Positions 1 through 7,532 of a stretch of DNA of 20,929 nucleotides are shown here, in pieces. Source of the stretch: Candidatus Dadabacteria bacterium UBA1144 (lineage in GTDB: Bacteria > Desulfobacterota_D > UBA1144); NCBI GenBank assembly GCA_905181755.1, contig CAJIYY010000025.1, forward strand, positions 1 to 20,929, given 5' to 3'. Under the pieces are notes generated by a model. The model was not told where the DNA came from and did not search any database. It worked only from the letters and a program-made list of their open reading frames with translations. The position numbers and the translations under genes were made by a program. Numbering within the stretch: position 1 is the first letter of the stretch; every line of letters begins with the position of its first letter.

Positions 1-473
1 GTTTTTCTAAGCAGTATGACTGTTTTGCAAGCAATTCCCTCATTGTTTCCTATCGGACCAAGTCCTTCGAAGGTTGTAGCTTTAACAGAGATATTTTTTA
101 CGCTAATCTTTAAGAGCGCACTTAGGGAATTTCTTATTTTACTTTTATACCTCGATAACTTTGGTTTCTCACATATGATTGTTGAGTCAAGATTGACAAT
201 CTCATAACCTTCCAATTTTAATAACTTCAATACCCTTTTTAAAAAGAAAGAGCTCTTTTTGTTTTTATTCTTGGGGTCTTTATTGCTAAAGTGATCTCCA
301 ATATCGCCAAGACTAAGGGCCCCTAGAATCGCATCGCAAATAGAATGTATCAGCAAATCAGCATCGGAATGGCCTAGAAGACCAAACTTTGAAGGAATAT
401 TTACTCCTCCAATGAAAAGCTTTCTCTTTTCTGATGTTCTATGGATATCAAATCCAAGACCAATTCTAAACAT
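1..473 (-). CDS. ispF: 2-C-methyl-D-erythritol 2,4-cyclodiphosphate synthase (partial)
   Basis: IspF cyclises 4-diphosphocytidyl-methylerythritol 2-phosphate, releasing CMP, in the cytosolic MEP pathway to isoprenoids. Reading the minus strand from the ATG at 473 gives an open frame of 157 codons that runs off the window edge. The N-terminus reads MFRIGLGFDIH, so metal ligands D9 and H11 are present. HSDAD follows at 35-39 and H43 is the expected third metal ligand. Near the C-terminus KATTFEGLG (131-139) and NEGIACK (144-150) match the family's nucleotide-binding end. Family length is about 157-160 residues, so only a few codons, if any, are missing. The start overlaps the ispD stop by 8 bases, suggesting translational coupling. 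Identification is by recognised motifs and the ispD neighbour. Confidence 0.95.
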   Translation of the reverse strand, partial: MFRIGLGFDIHRTSEKRKLFIGGVNIPSKFGLLGHSDADLLIHSICDAILGALSLGDIGDHFSNKDPKNKNKKSSFFLKRVLKLLKLEGYEIVNLDSTIICEKPKLSRYKSKIRNSLSALLKISVKNISVKATTFEGLGPIGNNEGIACKTVILLRK

Positions 474-1152
474 CTCTAATCAACTTTTTGTAAATTTCTA
501 AATCCTTTCTTGTGGTTATTTTATTATTATATTCTAGATTTTCATATACTTTAACTCTAAAATTATTTTTTTCTAGCAGCTGAGATTCATCAGTACATGA
601 TTTGTAGCTAATCTTTCCAGAGTAGCATTTTTTTAAGATGTTGTATCTGAAGATTTGAGGTGTCTCAGCAAGCCAAAGGCCATCTCTGTCAACCGTTTTA
701 TCTATAGATATATTTTGAGCACTCTTAATAGTATCCTGAATTTTGGATGCAACTATTAGTCCACTAAATCCTTTCATTTGACTTATAAGTTTGTTTAAAA
801 CATTGAAATTAAAATTTGGTCTGACTGAGTCATGTATTACAATAAATCCTTTCTTCTTTTCTATCTTTGAGAATGCGTTAAAAACACTTTCTCCTCTAGT
901 CTCTGAACCACGAATGATTCTCACCTTATCAAGACCGTATTTATCTAGTTGTTTTTTAACTATCTTCTCATCCATAGATTTGTTAAGAGTGAGAAACACT
1001 TCCTTGCTTCCTTTAACTTTTTTTATTGAGAGTAGGGAGTATATATAGATAGGAATATTATTGATTCTTCTAAATTGTTTAGGCAGACCGTCGCCGTACC
1101 TAGAACCTTTTCCGGCAGCAGCAACAATGAACGATAAATTTGGACTAGCCAT
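466..1152 (-). CDS. ispD: 2-C-methyl-D-erythritol 4-phosphate cytidylyltransferase
   Basis: IspD transfers CMP from CTP to methylerythritol 4-phosphate, the third step of the MEP pathway. The 228-residue protein is full length. It begins with the nucleotide-binding loop AAAGKGSRYG (11-20) followed by LPKQF (23-27), where R18 and K25 match the conserved basic CTP-contacting residues. The VIHDSVRP segment is a variant of the usual VHDAARP motif, and AETPQIFR is the family's TPQ segment. The ATG at 1152 lies 24 bases after the PIN/TRAM stop, without an obvious Shine-Dalgarno sequence. The gene is probably cotranscribed with the upstream PIN/TRAM gene and downstream ispF, which it overlaps by 8 bases. 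The DSVRP substitution is mild and I would not read a functional change into it. Confidence 0.95.
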   Translation of the reverse strand: MASPNLSFIVAAAGKGSRYGDGLPKQFRRINNIPIYIYSLLSIKKVKGSKEVFLTLNKSMDEKIVKKQLDKYGLDKVRIIRGSETRGESVFNAFSKIEKKKGFIVIHDSVRPNFNFNVLNKLISQMKGFSGLIVASKIQDTIKSAQNISIDKTVDRDGLWLAETPQIFRYNILKKCYSGKISYKSCTDESQLLEKNNFRVKVYENLEYNNKITTRKDLEIYKKLIRDV

Positions 1153-1176
1153 ATAGACTAATAATAAGTAAGGATA

Positions 1177-2175
1177 TTAATCATGCAAACTGCCGACCTT
1201 AGAGAAAATCATTCTACCGGTAGGCGTCTGTATTACACTTGTTATGATGATGTCAACAAATTCGCTTATATGCTTTCTCCCATTGTCAATTACAACCATG
1301 GTCCCATCATCCAAGTATCCTACACCTTGCTTTTCATCTTTTCCTGATTTAGAAACTTTTATCTTCATTTTTTCTCCAGGAAGGATAACTGGCCTTAGAG
1401 AGTTGGCTAGTTGGTTAACATTAAGGACTCTAACTCCTTGAAGATTTGCGACTTTGGTTAAATTAAAGTCATTTGTCACTAGATGTGCAGTTAGCTCTTT
1501 AGCAAGCCTTACTAGTTTCAAGTCGACTTCCTTGATATTAGTAAAATCTCTATCGAAAATTTTGACTTTTATATCTTTTTGTTCTTGCATTGATTTTAAT
1601 ACTTCTAGTCCTCTTCTTCCTCTTACTTTCTTTAAGCTATCGTTTGAATCAGCAATCCATTGAAGCTCTCTTATGACAAATTGGGGAACGATTATTGTTC
1701 CTTCTACAAAACCGGCTTTCGATATGTCAGCGATTCTCCCGTCTATAATGGCACTTGTATCAAGAACCTTACTATGAAAGAATTCGCTTTTCTCGCTAGC
1801 TCCTTCTTCGGGGTTTCCACCTTTTCGAAGTCCAACAGCTATTCCCAAACATAGAACAGATAGAAAAACTATAGGGTAGGTATAAAAAGGGTACCTACTG
1901 CTAAGGCCTATTATTTCAGAAAAGTAAGCAAAAGTTAAAAAGAATAGTAGTGCGGCAGCAGTACCAATAGTTGCACCGATTAAAGCTTTGGCGCTTAAAT
2001 CAGTAAAAAGTTTTTCAGAATAATAGACAAAGAAGAAAGTAAGTAGTCCGCAGAAGATTCCTATACCCACTGAATATGGAAGAATTAAGTTGCCAGCAGA
2101 TTTAAGATTACTCAGAGTAATCCAGAACCCAGCTATTGCACTTAAGATTGAAAAAATAATCCTTAAGGGACTCAT
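1177..2175 (-). CDS. Membrane-anchored PIN/TRAM domain protein (YacL-like)
   Basis: This is a 332-residue protein resembling Bacillus YacL. Four hydrophobic segments lie in residues about 5-115 and probably anchor it in the membrane. A PIN nuclease-like domain follows (about 136-255), beginning KVLDTSAIIDGRI, with the expected acidic residues D139, E170, D218 and D236 and a VTNDFNL segment. A TRAM-like domain ends the protein (about 263-325), including the GVGYLDDGTMVVID stretch. PIN domains of this type are known as metal-dependent RNases and TRAM domains bind RNA, so an RNA-related role is likely, but the substrate is unknown. The PIN/TRAM–ispD–ispF order is also found in Firmicutes and, as I recall, in some Deltaproteobacteria. 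The ATG at 2175 lies 6 bases after a perfect -10 hexamer and has no Shine-Dalgarno, suggesting leaderless translation. Confidence 0.88.
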   Translation of the reverse strand: MSPLRIIFSILSAIAGFWITLSNLKSAGNLILPYSVGIGIFCGLLTFFFVYYSEKLFTDLSAKALIGATIGTAAALLFFLTFAYFSEIIGLSSRYPFYTYPIVFLSVLCLGIAVGLRKGGNPEEGASEKSEFFHSKVLDTSAIIDGRIADISKAGFVEGTIIVPQFVIRELQWIADSNDSLKKVRGRRGLEVLKSMQEQKDIKVKIFDRDFTNIKEVDLKLVRLAKELTAHLVTNDFNLTKVANLQGVRVLNVNQLANSLRPVILPGEKMKIKVSKSGKDEKQGVGYLDDGTMVVIDNGRKHISEFVDIIITSVIQTPTGRMIFSKVGSLHD

Positions 2176-2181
2176 TTAAAA

Positions 2182-2209
2182 ATTATAATGAATCAAAGTT
2201 AATTAACAA
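2182..2209 (-). promoter_or_regulatory. Sigma70-type promoter of the PIN/TRAM-ispD-ispF unit
   Basis: On the minus strand, TTGTTA (2209-2204) is followed after 16 bases by a perfect TATAAT (2187-2182). Only 6 bases separate the -10 from the ATG at 2175, so the expected transcription start falls on or next to the start codon. There is no room for a ribosome binding site, which points to a leaderless mRNA. The hexamers are seen directly; the start site is inferred. Confidence 0.6.
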
Positions 2210-2236
2210 GTTTATGTAAGACATTTTAAATATGTG

Positions 2237-2242
2237 TATAAT
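2237..2242 (+). promoter_or_regulatory. -10 element upstream of purB
   Basis: A perfect TATAAT lies 13 bases before the purB ATG at 2256, predicting a 5' leader of only about 6-7 bases. No good -35 is visible at the usual distance. The hexamer would place an upstream in-frame ATG at 2232 outside the transcript, which supports the 2256 start. AT richness makes chance hexamers common, so confidence is moderate. Confidence 0.4.
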
Positions 2243-2255
2243 AAATATTAACAAA

Positions 2256-3548
2256 ATGATAAACAGATATAGCACTAAAGAAATGGAAAATATCTGGTCT
2301 GATAATAATAAATATCAGAAATGGCTGGATGTAGAACTAGCTGTTTGTGAGGCATGGTCCTTTTACGGGCAAATACCTAAACAGTCTTTTTTAAGGATAA
2401 AAAAAAGAGCAAAATTTAACGCTAAAGAGATAGATAAGCTTGAAAAAGTTATCAAGCATGACGTAATAGCCTTCACTACTAATCTGGCGAAGTCGATTGG
2501 AAAAGACTCTAGGTTCGTCCACCTAGGATTAACTTCTTCGGATGTACTAGATACATCTTTATCTTTACTCATTGTTGATTCAGGGAATTTAATAAAGAAG
2601 GAGATAAGTGAGACGATAAAGATCTTGACCAGGCTTGCAAAGAAATATATTAAGACACCAATAATGGGAAGATCTCATGGTATTCATGCTGAGGTAACTA
2701 CTTTTGGCTTGGTTTTAGCTAATTGGTTAGATGAAATGAAGAGGGCGAGGCAGAGGTTGGATGCTTCTATAGAAAGATGTAGTGTCGGAAAGATGTCCGG
2801 AGCAGTGGGAACCTATTCAAATGTTTTACCGAAAGTTGAAGCGAAAGCTTGCTTAATCTTAAAATTGAAACCAGCTAAGATAAGTAGCCAAATTATTAAT
2901 AGAGATTATCATGCAGAATATTATACTGCTCTATCATTCATAGCTTCTTCTATAGAAAGAATATCTGTACAGATTAGACATATGCAGAGAACAGAAGTCC
3001 TTGAGGTTGAAGAGCCTTTTTCAAAGGGACAGAAGGGATCTTCTGCAATGCCTCATAAAAGAAATCCAATATTGTCTGAGAACTTGTCAGGCTTAGCAAG
3101 AATAGTAAGGTCTAATGCCACTGCTTCATTTGAAAATATCCCACTTTGGCATGAAAGAGACATTAGCCATTCTTCAGTTGAGAGAGTAATAGGGCCAGAT
3201 TCTTCAATTCTAATTCACTTCATGTTATCTAGGGCTAATTATATGTTGGCTAATCTAAATGTATACAAAAAAAATATGCTTTCAAATATTTGGAAGACTA
3301 ACGGTGTTATCTTTTCTCAAAATATATTAGTTAAACTTATAGAGAAAGGGCTAACAAGGGAAGAGTCCTACAAAATGGTTCAAGACCTTGCCTTTGAATC
3401 ATGGAATAATGATAAAAATTTTAAAGAATTACTTTTAGCAAATCCAGCCATTATGGATTTGTTATCACAGAAAGAGATAGAAGGTTGTTTCGCTTTTAAT
3501 AGTCTTTACGCTAATGCAAAGACTATTCTTTCTAGAGTTTTAAAGTGA
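2256..3548 (+). CDS. purB: Adenylosuccinate lyase
   Basis: PurB cleaves fumarate from SAICAR and from adenylosuccinate in purine biosynthesis. It belongs to the fumarase/aspartase superfamily and works as a homotetramer in the cytosol. From the ATG at 2256 the protein is 430 residues and begins MINRYSTKEM, the family's typical start. An upstream in-frame ATG at 2232 would add eight atypical residues. With the chosen start, the catalytic histidine in GRSHG is H141 and the flexible signature loop SSAMPHKRNP spans 262-271. As I recall, both positions match Bacillus PurB numbering. TSSDVLDTS supplies another conserved active-site segment. The gene is first in a plus-strand run with a DsbA-like gene and gshA, and its TGA overlaps the next ATG by one base. 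Confidence 0.96.
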   Translation: MINRYSTKEMENIWSDNNKYQKWLDVELAVCEAWSFYGQIPKQSFLRIKKRAKFNAKEIDKLEKVIKHDVIAFTTNLAKSIGKDSRFVHLGLTSSDVLDTSLSLLIVDSGNLIKKEISETIKILTRLAKKYIKTPIMGRSHGIHAEVTTFGLVLANWLDEMKRARQRLDASIERCSVGKMSGAVGTYSNVLPKVEAKACLILKLKPAKISSQIINRDYHAEYYTALSFIASSIERISVQIRHMQRTEVLEVEEPFSKGQKGSSAMPHKRNPILSENLSGLARIVRSNATASFENIPLWHERDISHSSVERVIGPDSSILIHFMLSRANYMLANLNVYKKNMLSNIWKTNGVIFSQNILVKLIEKGLTREESYKMVQDLAFESWNNDKNFKELLLANPAIMDLLSQKEIEGCFAFNSLYANAKTILSRVLK

Positions 3549-4411
3549 TGAACTCTATGAGGGTTTTTTTCTTTCTAATCATCCTTCTAGTTGGCTGTGA
3601 CTCTTTTAATCGACCTTCTGAAAAAGAAGTTCTCTTAGATAAGAACAAGATATTAGAAGATTTCAAGAGCAATTTCTCTTCTTTGATACCTGAAGATTCT
3701 CTTTTGACAATAAGTACAGTTAAAGATTCTCCTATTAAAGGATTAAAAGAGGGAGTTATATTTTTTAAAACTTTAGACGAAACCCAACAACTTGTTTTCT
3801 TTATTTCGGATAATGGTAGATACATTATATTCCAACCCCAAATCTTTGATTTCTCTGGACCAATTAAAAACCTAGACTTGATGAGTTCAATAGACTTAAA
3901 AGGTGTCCCAAGTTCTCAGGAAAAACCATCAGGCGTTAGAATAGTTGAATACTCAGATTTTCAGTGTCCTGCATGTAAGTATGGTTCACAGCAGGTTGCA
4001 AGATTAAAGGAAGAGTTCGGAGAAAAGATTACTTTCTATTTCAAACATTATCCACTAACTTCTCATAAATGGGCTGATGATGCCGCCCTGTTTACATCAT
4101 GCATAAATGATACTTTTGGGCAAAAGAATTTTTGGAAGGCCCATGATTTAATATTTGCTAATCAAGAGAGCATTAAAGAGAAGTCATTTGCTGACAACAT
4201 TAAAGATATATTCATAGGAAATGTAAATTTTGATTTTACCTCTTGTCTCGATACAGGAGATAAATATCTTGAGTTTGTTGAATCAAGCATCAAGGAGGCA
4301 TCTAGTCTTGGAGTTAATTCGACTCCAACGTTCATAGTTGAAGGCCACATTATTCGTGGAGCAGATTACGAAAAAATTAAAGAAGCGATAGACAAGTTTG
4401 TTCGGGATTAA
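3548..4411 (+). CDS. DsbA-family thioredoxin-fold lipoprotein
   Basis: This 287-residue protein has a short hydrophobic N-terminus ending in a lipobox (LLVGC, lipidated Cys17), so it is probably an exported lipoprotein. Residues about 30-110 form a separate N-terminal region with the pattern PIKGLKEGV...DNGRYIIF, reminiscent of the small N-terminal domain of DsbC-like proteins. This likeness is an inference. The C-terminal half is a DsbA-like thioredoxin fold with the redox motif CPAC (C140 to C143) in VEYSDFQCPACKYG. A cis-proline loop lies in STPTFIVEG. It likely makes or reshuffles disulfide bonds in envelope proteins; the sequence does not tell oxidase from isomerase. The ATG at 3548 overlaps the purB stop (TGATG). 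A GTG at 3545 and an ATG at 3557 are alternative starts. The next gene, gshA, also concerns thiol chemistry. Confidence 0.88.
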   Translation: MNSMRVFFFLIILLVGCDSFNRPSEKEVLLDKNKILEDFKSNFSSLIPEDSLLTISTVKDSPIKGLKEGVIFFKTLDETQQLVFFISDNGRYIIFQPQIFDFSGPIKNLDLMSSIDLKGVPSSQEKPSGVRIVEYSDFQCPACKYGSQQVARLKEEFGEKITFYFKHYPLTSHKWADDAALFTSCINDTFGQKNFWKAHDLIFANQESIKEKSFADNIKDIFIGNVNFDFTSCLDTGDKYLEFVESSIKEASSLGVNSTPTFIVEGHIIRGADYEKIKEAIDKFVRD

Positions 4412-4440
4412 TTTTTTCTCATCTATGTGATAAATAAACG

Positions 4441-4450
4441 AGACATGTCT
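4441..4450. repeat. Perfect 10-bp palindrome upstream of gshA
   Basis: AGACATGTCT is its own reverse complement and lies in the 53-base gap between the DsbA-like gene and gshA, ending 14 bases before the gshA ATG. It could be an operator half or a chance palindrome. It is too short and A/T-flanked to call a terminator. No clear promoter hexamers surround it. Confidence 0.3.
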
Positions 4451-4464
4451 AGGAATTTGGAGCT

Positions 4465-5718
4465 ATGGTTTTTTTAGATAAAATAAATGAAATTGTTTTA
4501 TTGAATGAAGAAAGAATTACTTCTTGGTTTAATAAAAAAGAGTTGGAAGTAAATATTCCATTCTATACTTCTGTTGACTTGAGAGTCTCAGAAAATAAGA
4601 TAGCTGCAGTTGATACTAATATTTTCCCTGGAGGTTTTAATAATTTATCTGGTCTTTTTATTGATAAGGCGGCTAGTCTAACAGGGCAATATAAGGCCAA
4701 GAATCATACAGATAAAATAAAAAATGTCTTAATAGTTCCAGAGTTTCATACAAGAAATAGTTTTTATTGGGATAATATATTATCGTTAATACAAATCTTA
4801 GAAAAAGCTAATTTAAAAGTTAAAGTAGGTCTTTATGAGGGAGACTTTGGAGAGTACGAGTTTGCTGCTTCTAATAATCAGAAAGTTTTAGCAAGTACGA
4901 TTGAAAGAATTGACAATAAAATTTTTCTGAAAGATTTTGAGCCTCAGTTAATTTTAATCAATAATGATTTGTCAGATTTGTCTCCGCCAATACTAGAGAA
5001 TTTAGATCAACTAGTAGTTCCCCCTATTGAAGTAGGGTGGCATTCACGTAAAAAGAATATTCATTTCGAATTCTATAATAAACTTGTTGCAGAATTTGCA
5101 GATTTACTATCAATTGACCCTTTTACTTTTTCTTTGTCAACAAAACTGGTAGAGGATGTCAGCTTTGATATAGCAGAAGACAGAGAAAGACTTTGTGTTT
5201 TAACGGATGAAATGATTAAGGATCTGTCTGCCCATTATAATGTAAAAAACCCTTTGGTTTTTATAAAGAACAATACAGGCACTTATGGAATGGCTGTGAT
5301 GCAGGTTCAAAAAGGGGAAGAGCTACTCGCTCTAAATAGGGATGGAAGAAAGAAGATGAAAGTTTCCAAAGGTGGGAGTTATCTAAACAATGTGATTATT
5401 CAGGAAGGGGTAGAAACCTTCTATCAGAACAAGGAACCTGTTTATTATCTTATCAATTCTAAGGTGGCAGGCGGTTTCTATAGAACTAACGATTCTAAGA
5501 ATTCAATTCAGAATCTGAATACAAAAGGAATGTATTTTCAATGCTTATGCCAAGATTCTAATAATCTAAAATGTAATAGCACGGATTGTGGAAATTATTT
5601 GCAGCCCTCTTTGGAGGCTATTTCTCGTATAGGGTCACTGGCTACAGGATATGAGATTGAGTATTTGTTAAAAAAGAATCAAAGTTCTGACGATTCCTCA
5701 CTAAGTGCTTTATTGTAG
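4465..5718 (+). CDS. gshA: Glutamate-cysteine ligase, GshA (Acidithiobacillus-type) family
   Basis: This 417-residue protein resembles the GshA family first described from Acidithiobacillus ferrooxidans and common in Proteobacteria, distinct from E. coli GshA. It would make gamma-glutamylcysteine, the first step of glutathione synthesis, using ATP. Recognised segments are AVDTNIFPGGFNNL (48-61), PVYYLINSKVAGGFYR near the C-terminus, and the basic stretch RDGRKKMKVSKGG. The assignment comes from remembered family sequence, so it is good but not certain. A four-cysteine cluster (C360, C362, C370, C375) lies just after the GGFYR region. No gshB is in the window. The start follows AGGAA (4451-4455). 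The last 40 bases overlap the convergent CLC gene. Confidence 0.85.
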   Translation: MVFLDKINEIVLLNEERITSWFNKKELEVNIPFYTSVDLRVSENKIAAVDTNIFPGGFNNLSGLFIDKAASLTGQYKAKNHTDKIKNVLIVPEFHTRNSFYWDNILSLIQILEKANLKVKVGLYEGDFGEYEFAASNNQKVLASTIERIDNKIFLKDFEPQLILINNDLSDLSPPILENLDQLVVPPIEVGWHSRKKNIHFEFYNKLVAEFADLLSIDPFTFSLSTKLVEDVSFDIAEDRERLCVLTDEMIKDLSAHYNVKNPLVFIKNNTGTYGMAVMQVQKGEELLALNRDGRKKMKVSKGGSYLNNVIIQEGVETFYQNKEPVYYLINSKVAGGFYRTNDSKNSIQNLNTKGMYFQCLCQDSNNLKCNSTDCGNYLQPSLEAISRIGSLATGYEIEYLLKKNQSSDDSSLSALL

Positions 5719-7421
5719 GCTATTAGAGCATCTCTTCTGGCAAGGATACCTATTATTTTCTTAGATCCAGTTCTTGATACAACAGGTAACATGTCCCCTT
5801 TATCCCAATGCTTTAGTACTTGGAGCATTGATTCGTCAGGGGTGACAGTGTTCACATTGGTCGATGCTAAGTCTTTCATTATTACCACTTCTCTCAGCTC
5901 CTCTTCAAGTACCCATCCTCTGTAATCTTGGACAGATATTATCCCCGATAAATTATCATCTTGGTCTATAAGAGGGAAGGTTGTTAAATGGGTAGATGGC
6001 AAAAATTCTATAAATTTTCCTAGAGTCATTTTTTCAGGAATTGTCACGACATCTTTCCTCATAATTTCGCTTACTTTCATGTTGCTTAAGATGTTGGATT
6101 CCTCGTTTTGCATAATTTCAAGGTTATCTTTTTTTAGATAACATGCCTCAAAAGATCTTCCAATTATTATTCTATAAATTGAAGTTCCTATAACTGAGCT
6201 AATCATTACAGGAAGGACTGCTTGATAAGTTTGGGTAAGTTCGAACGTAAAGAATATTGCCGTTAGTGGAGCCTGGGTCATTGCAGCAAGAAAAGTTCCC
6301 ATACCAACTATAGAATAAGATGTTGTAAGTTCTCCAGGTATTAGCTGAGGGTACAACATTGCTTCCACCCCATAACCAAACAGATATCCACATATTGCAC
6401 CCATAAATATTGATGGAGCAAAAATTCCCCCTGGCCAACCACTGTTTATTGTTATAGAAGTTGCTAAAGGTTTAAGAATTAGTAAGCCCACGGCTATCCA
6501 TAGAGTGTATTCGTATGTCATAACTTTTCTTATTGCATTGTATCCATTTCCTAGAACATCAAGCCCAATCCCAAAAGGAACAAGGGCAAGTATCCCCAGT
6601 ATGAGACCACCAATTATAGGGCGTATTTTAAAATTAGGAACAAGGTTCTCAAATCTTTCTTCGATATAAAAGTGGAGTTTAGTGAAGAAGGAGGAAGCAA
6701 ATCCAATTGCGACTCCCATCAAGGCATATATAAATAATTCATTATAGCTAAATATAAGGAAGTCTACTCTGCTGAATATGTTTTGATCAGAACTGAAGAA
6801 TCCAGCTACTACAGTTGCGGTAGCTGCTGAGATGACAACTGGCAAGAAGCTTCTTATTTTTATGTTTCTAAGAAGTGCTACTTCTTCAACAAATAGAACA
6901 CCAGTTATAGGAGCGTTAAAAGTTGCTGCTATTGCGCCAGCTATTCCACAAGCAATAAAAATCTTAAGGTCACTTTTTTTTATTCTAATTTTCTGACCAA
7001 CAATACTACCAATTGAACCTCCGAGTTGAGCCATAGGCCCTTCTTGACCAACAGAGCCACCAAAGCCCAAAGATATAATCTGTGAGAAACTTTTTAAAAT
7101 AGTTTCCTTAATTGATATAACTCCACTCCCGCGCGAGATTGTATGAATAAATCTATGAAACTTATATCCTAAGACGTCTTCTTTTTCAGACAAGTAAGAA
7201 ATAAAGAAAAGAATTAATCCTCCAGCTAACGTTCCAAAGATCACCAGATTCTTCGCCTCTAATGGCGAAATGAATAGTGAATGAATAGTTTTATAGAGAA
7301 AGTGAAATATAACGTTAGAAAATCCAGCGCATATACCAACAATAAATCCAACCAAAATAAAATAGGTATATTGGTTAGTCCATAATTCTGAAATTGTTAA
7401 ACGAATTTTTTTGCTTGGCAT
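5679..7421 (-). CDS. CLC-family chloride channel/antiporter with tandem CBS domains
   Basis: This 580-residue membrane protein has a CLC transport domain (about 15-425) and two C-terminal CBS domains (about 448-505 and 515-571). The chloride-selectivity motifs are present: GSG (98-100), GQEGP with gating glutamate E127, and GWPGGIFAP (328-336). Tyr416 lies in SIYRII, near the position of the E. coli anion-coordinating tyrosine. The internal FVEEV (E179/E180) retains the glutamate that serves as the proton path in the E. coli transporter, so Cl-/H+ exchange is more likely than a passive channel. CBS domains usually sense adenine nucleotides. The gene is divergent from the cation/proton antiporter and its last 40 bases run antisense to the end of gshA. 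Confidence 0.93.
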   Translation of the reverse strand: MPSKKIRLTISELWTNQYTYFILVGFIVGICAGFSNVIFHFLYKTIHSLFISPLEAKNLVIFGTLAGGLILFFISYLSEKEDVLGYKFHRFIHTISRGSGVISIKETILKSFSQIISLGFGGSVGQEGPMAQLGGSIGSIVGQKIRIKKSDLKIFIACGIAGAIAATFNAPITGVLFVEEVALLRNIKIRSFLPVVISAATATVVAGFFSSDQNIFSRVDFLIFSYNELFIYALMGVAIGFASSFFTKLHFYIEERFENLVPNFKIRPIIGGLILGILALVPFGIGLDVLGNGYNAIRKVMTYEYTLWIAVGLLILKPLATSITINSGWPGGIFAPSIFMGAICGYLFGYGVEAMLYPQLIPGELTTSYSIVGMGTFLAAMTQAPLTAIFFTFELTQTYQAVLPVMISSVIGTSIYRIIIGRSFEACYLKKDNLEIMQNEESNILSNMKVSEIMRKDVVTIPEKMTLGKFIEFLPSTHLTTFPLIDQDDNLSGIISVQDYRGWVLEEELREVVIMKDLASTNVNTVTPDESMLQVLKHWDKGDMLPVVSRTGSKKIIGILARRDALIAYNKALSEESSEL

Positions 7422-7451
7422 AGTCCTACTTTGTTTTTTTAATAATAAACT

Positions 7452-7457
7452 ATTATA
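7452..7457 (-). promoter_or_regulatory. Candidate -10 upstream of the CLC gene
   Basis: A perfect TATAAT on the minus strand lies 30 bases before the CLC ATG in the 111-base divergent gap (7422-7532). No convincing -35 sits at 16-18 bases. The gap also holds TTGACT at 7482-7487 on the plus strand, without a clear matching -10. The assignment is weak because the gap is very AT-rich. Confidence 0.3.
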
Positions 7458-7532
7458 GATTTAGTCTCCACATTATATGGTTTGACTATGACTTTTTTTC
7501 ATGTGAAACTTAAGTCGTTTTAGAGATACGCA

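Noticed and set aside
791..1048. Open frame on the plus strand inside ispD
   Set aside because: It is antisense to a well-conserved ispD with no recognisable motif or ribosome site; AT-rich codon use leaves such frames open.
2232..2255. Upstream ATG as the purB start
   Set aside because: The added residues are unlike the family start, active-site numbering fits the 2256 start, and the -10 hexamer overlaps this stretch.
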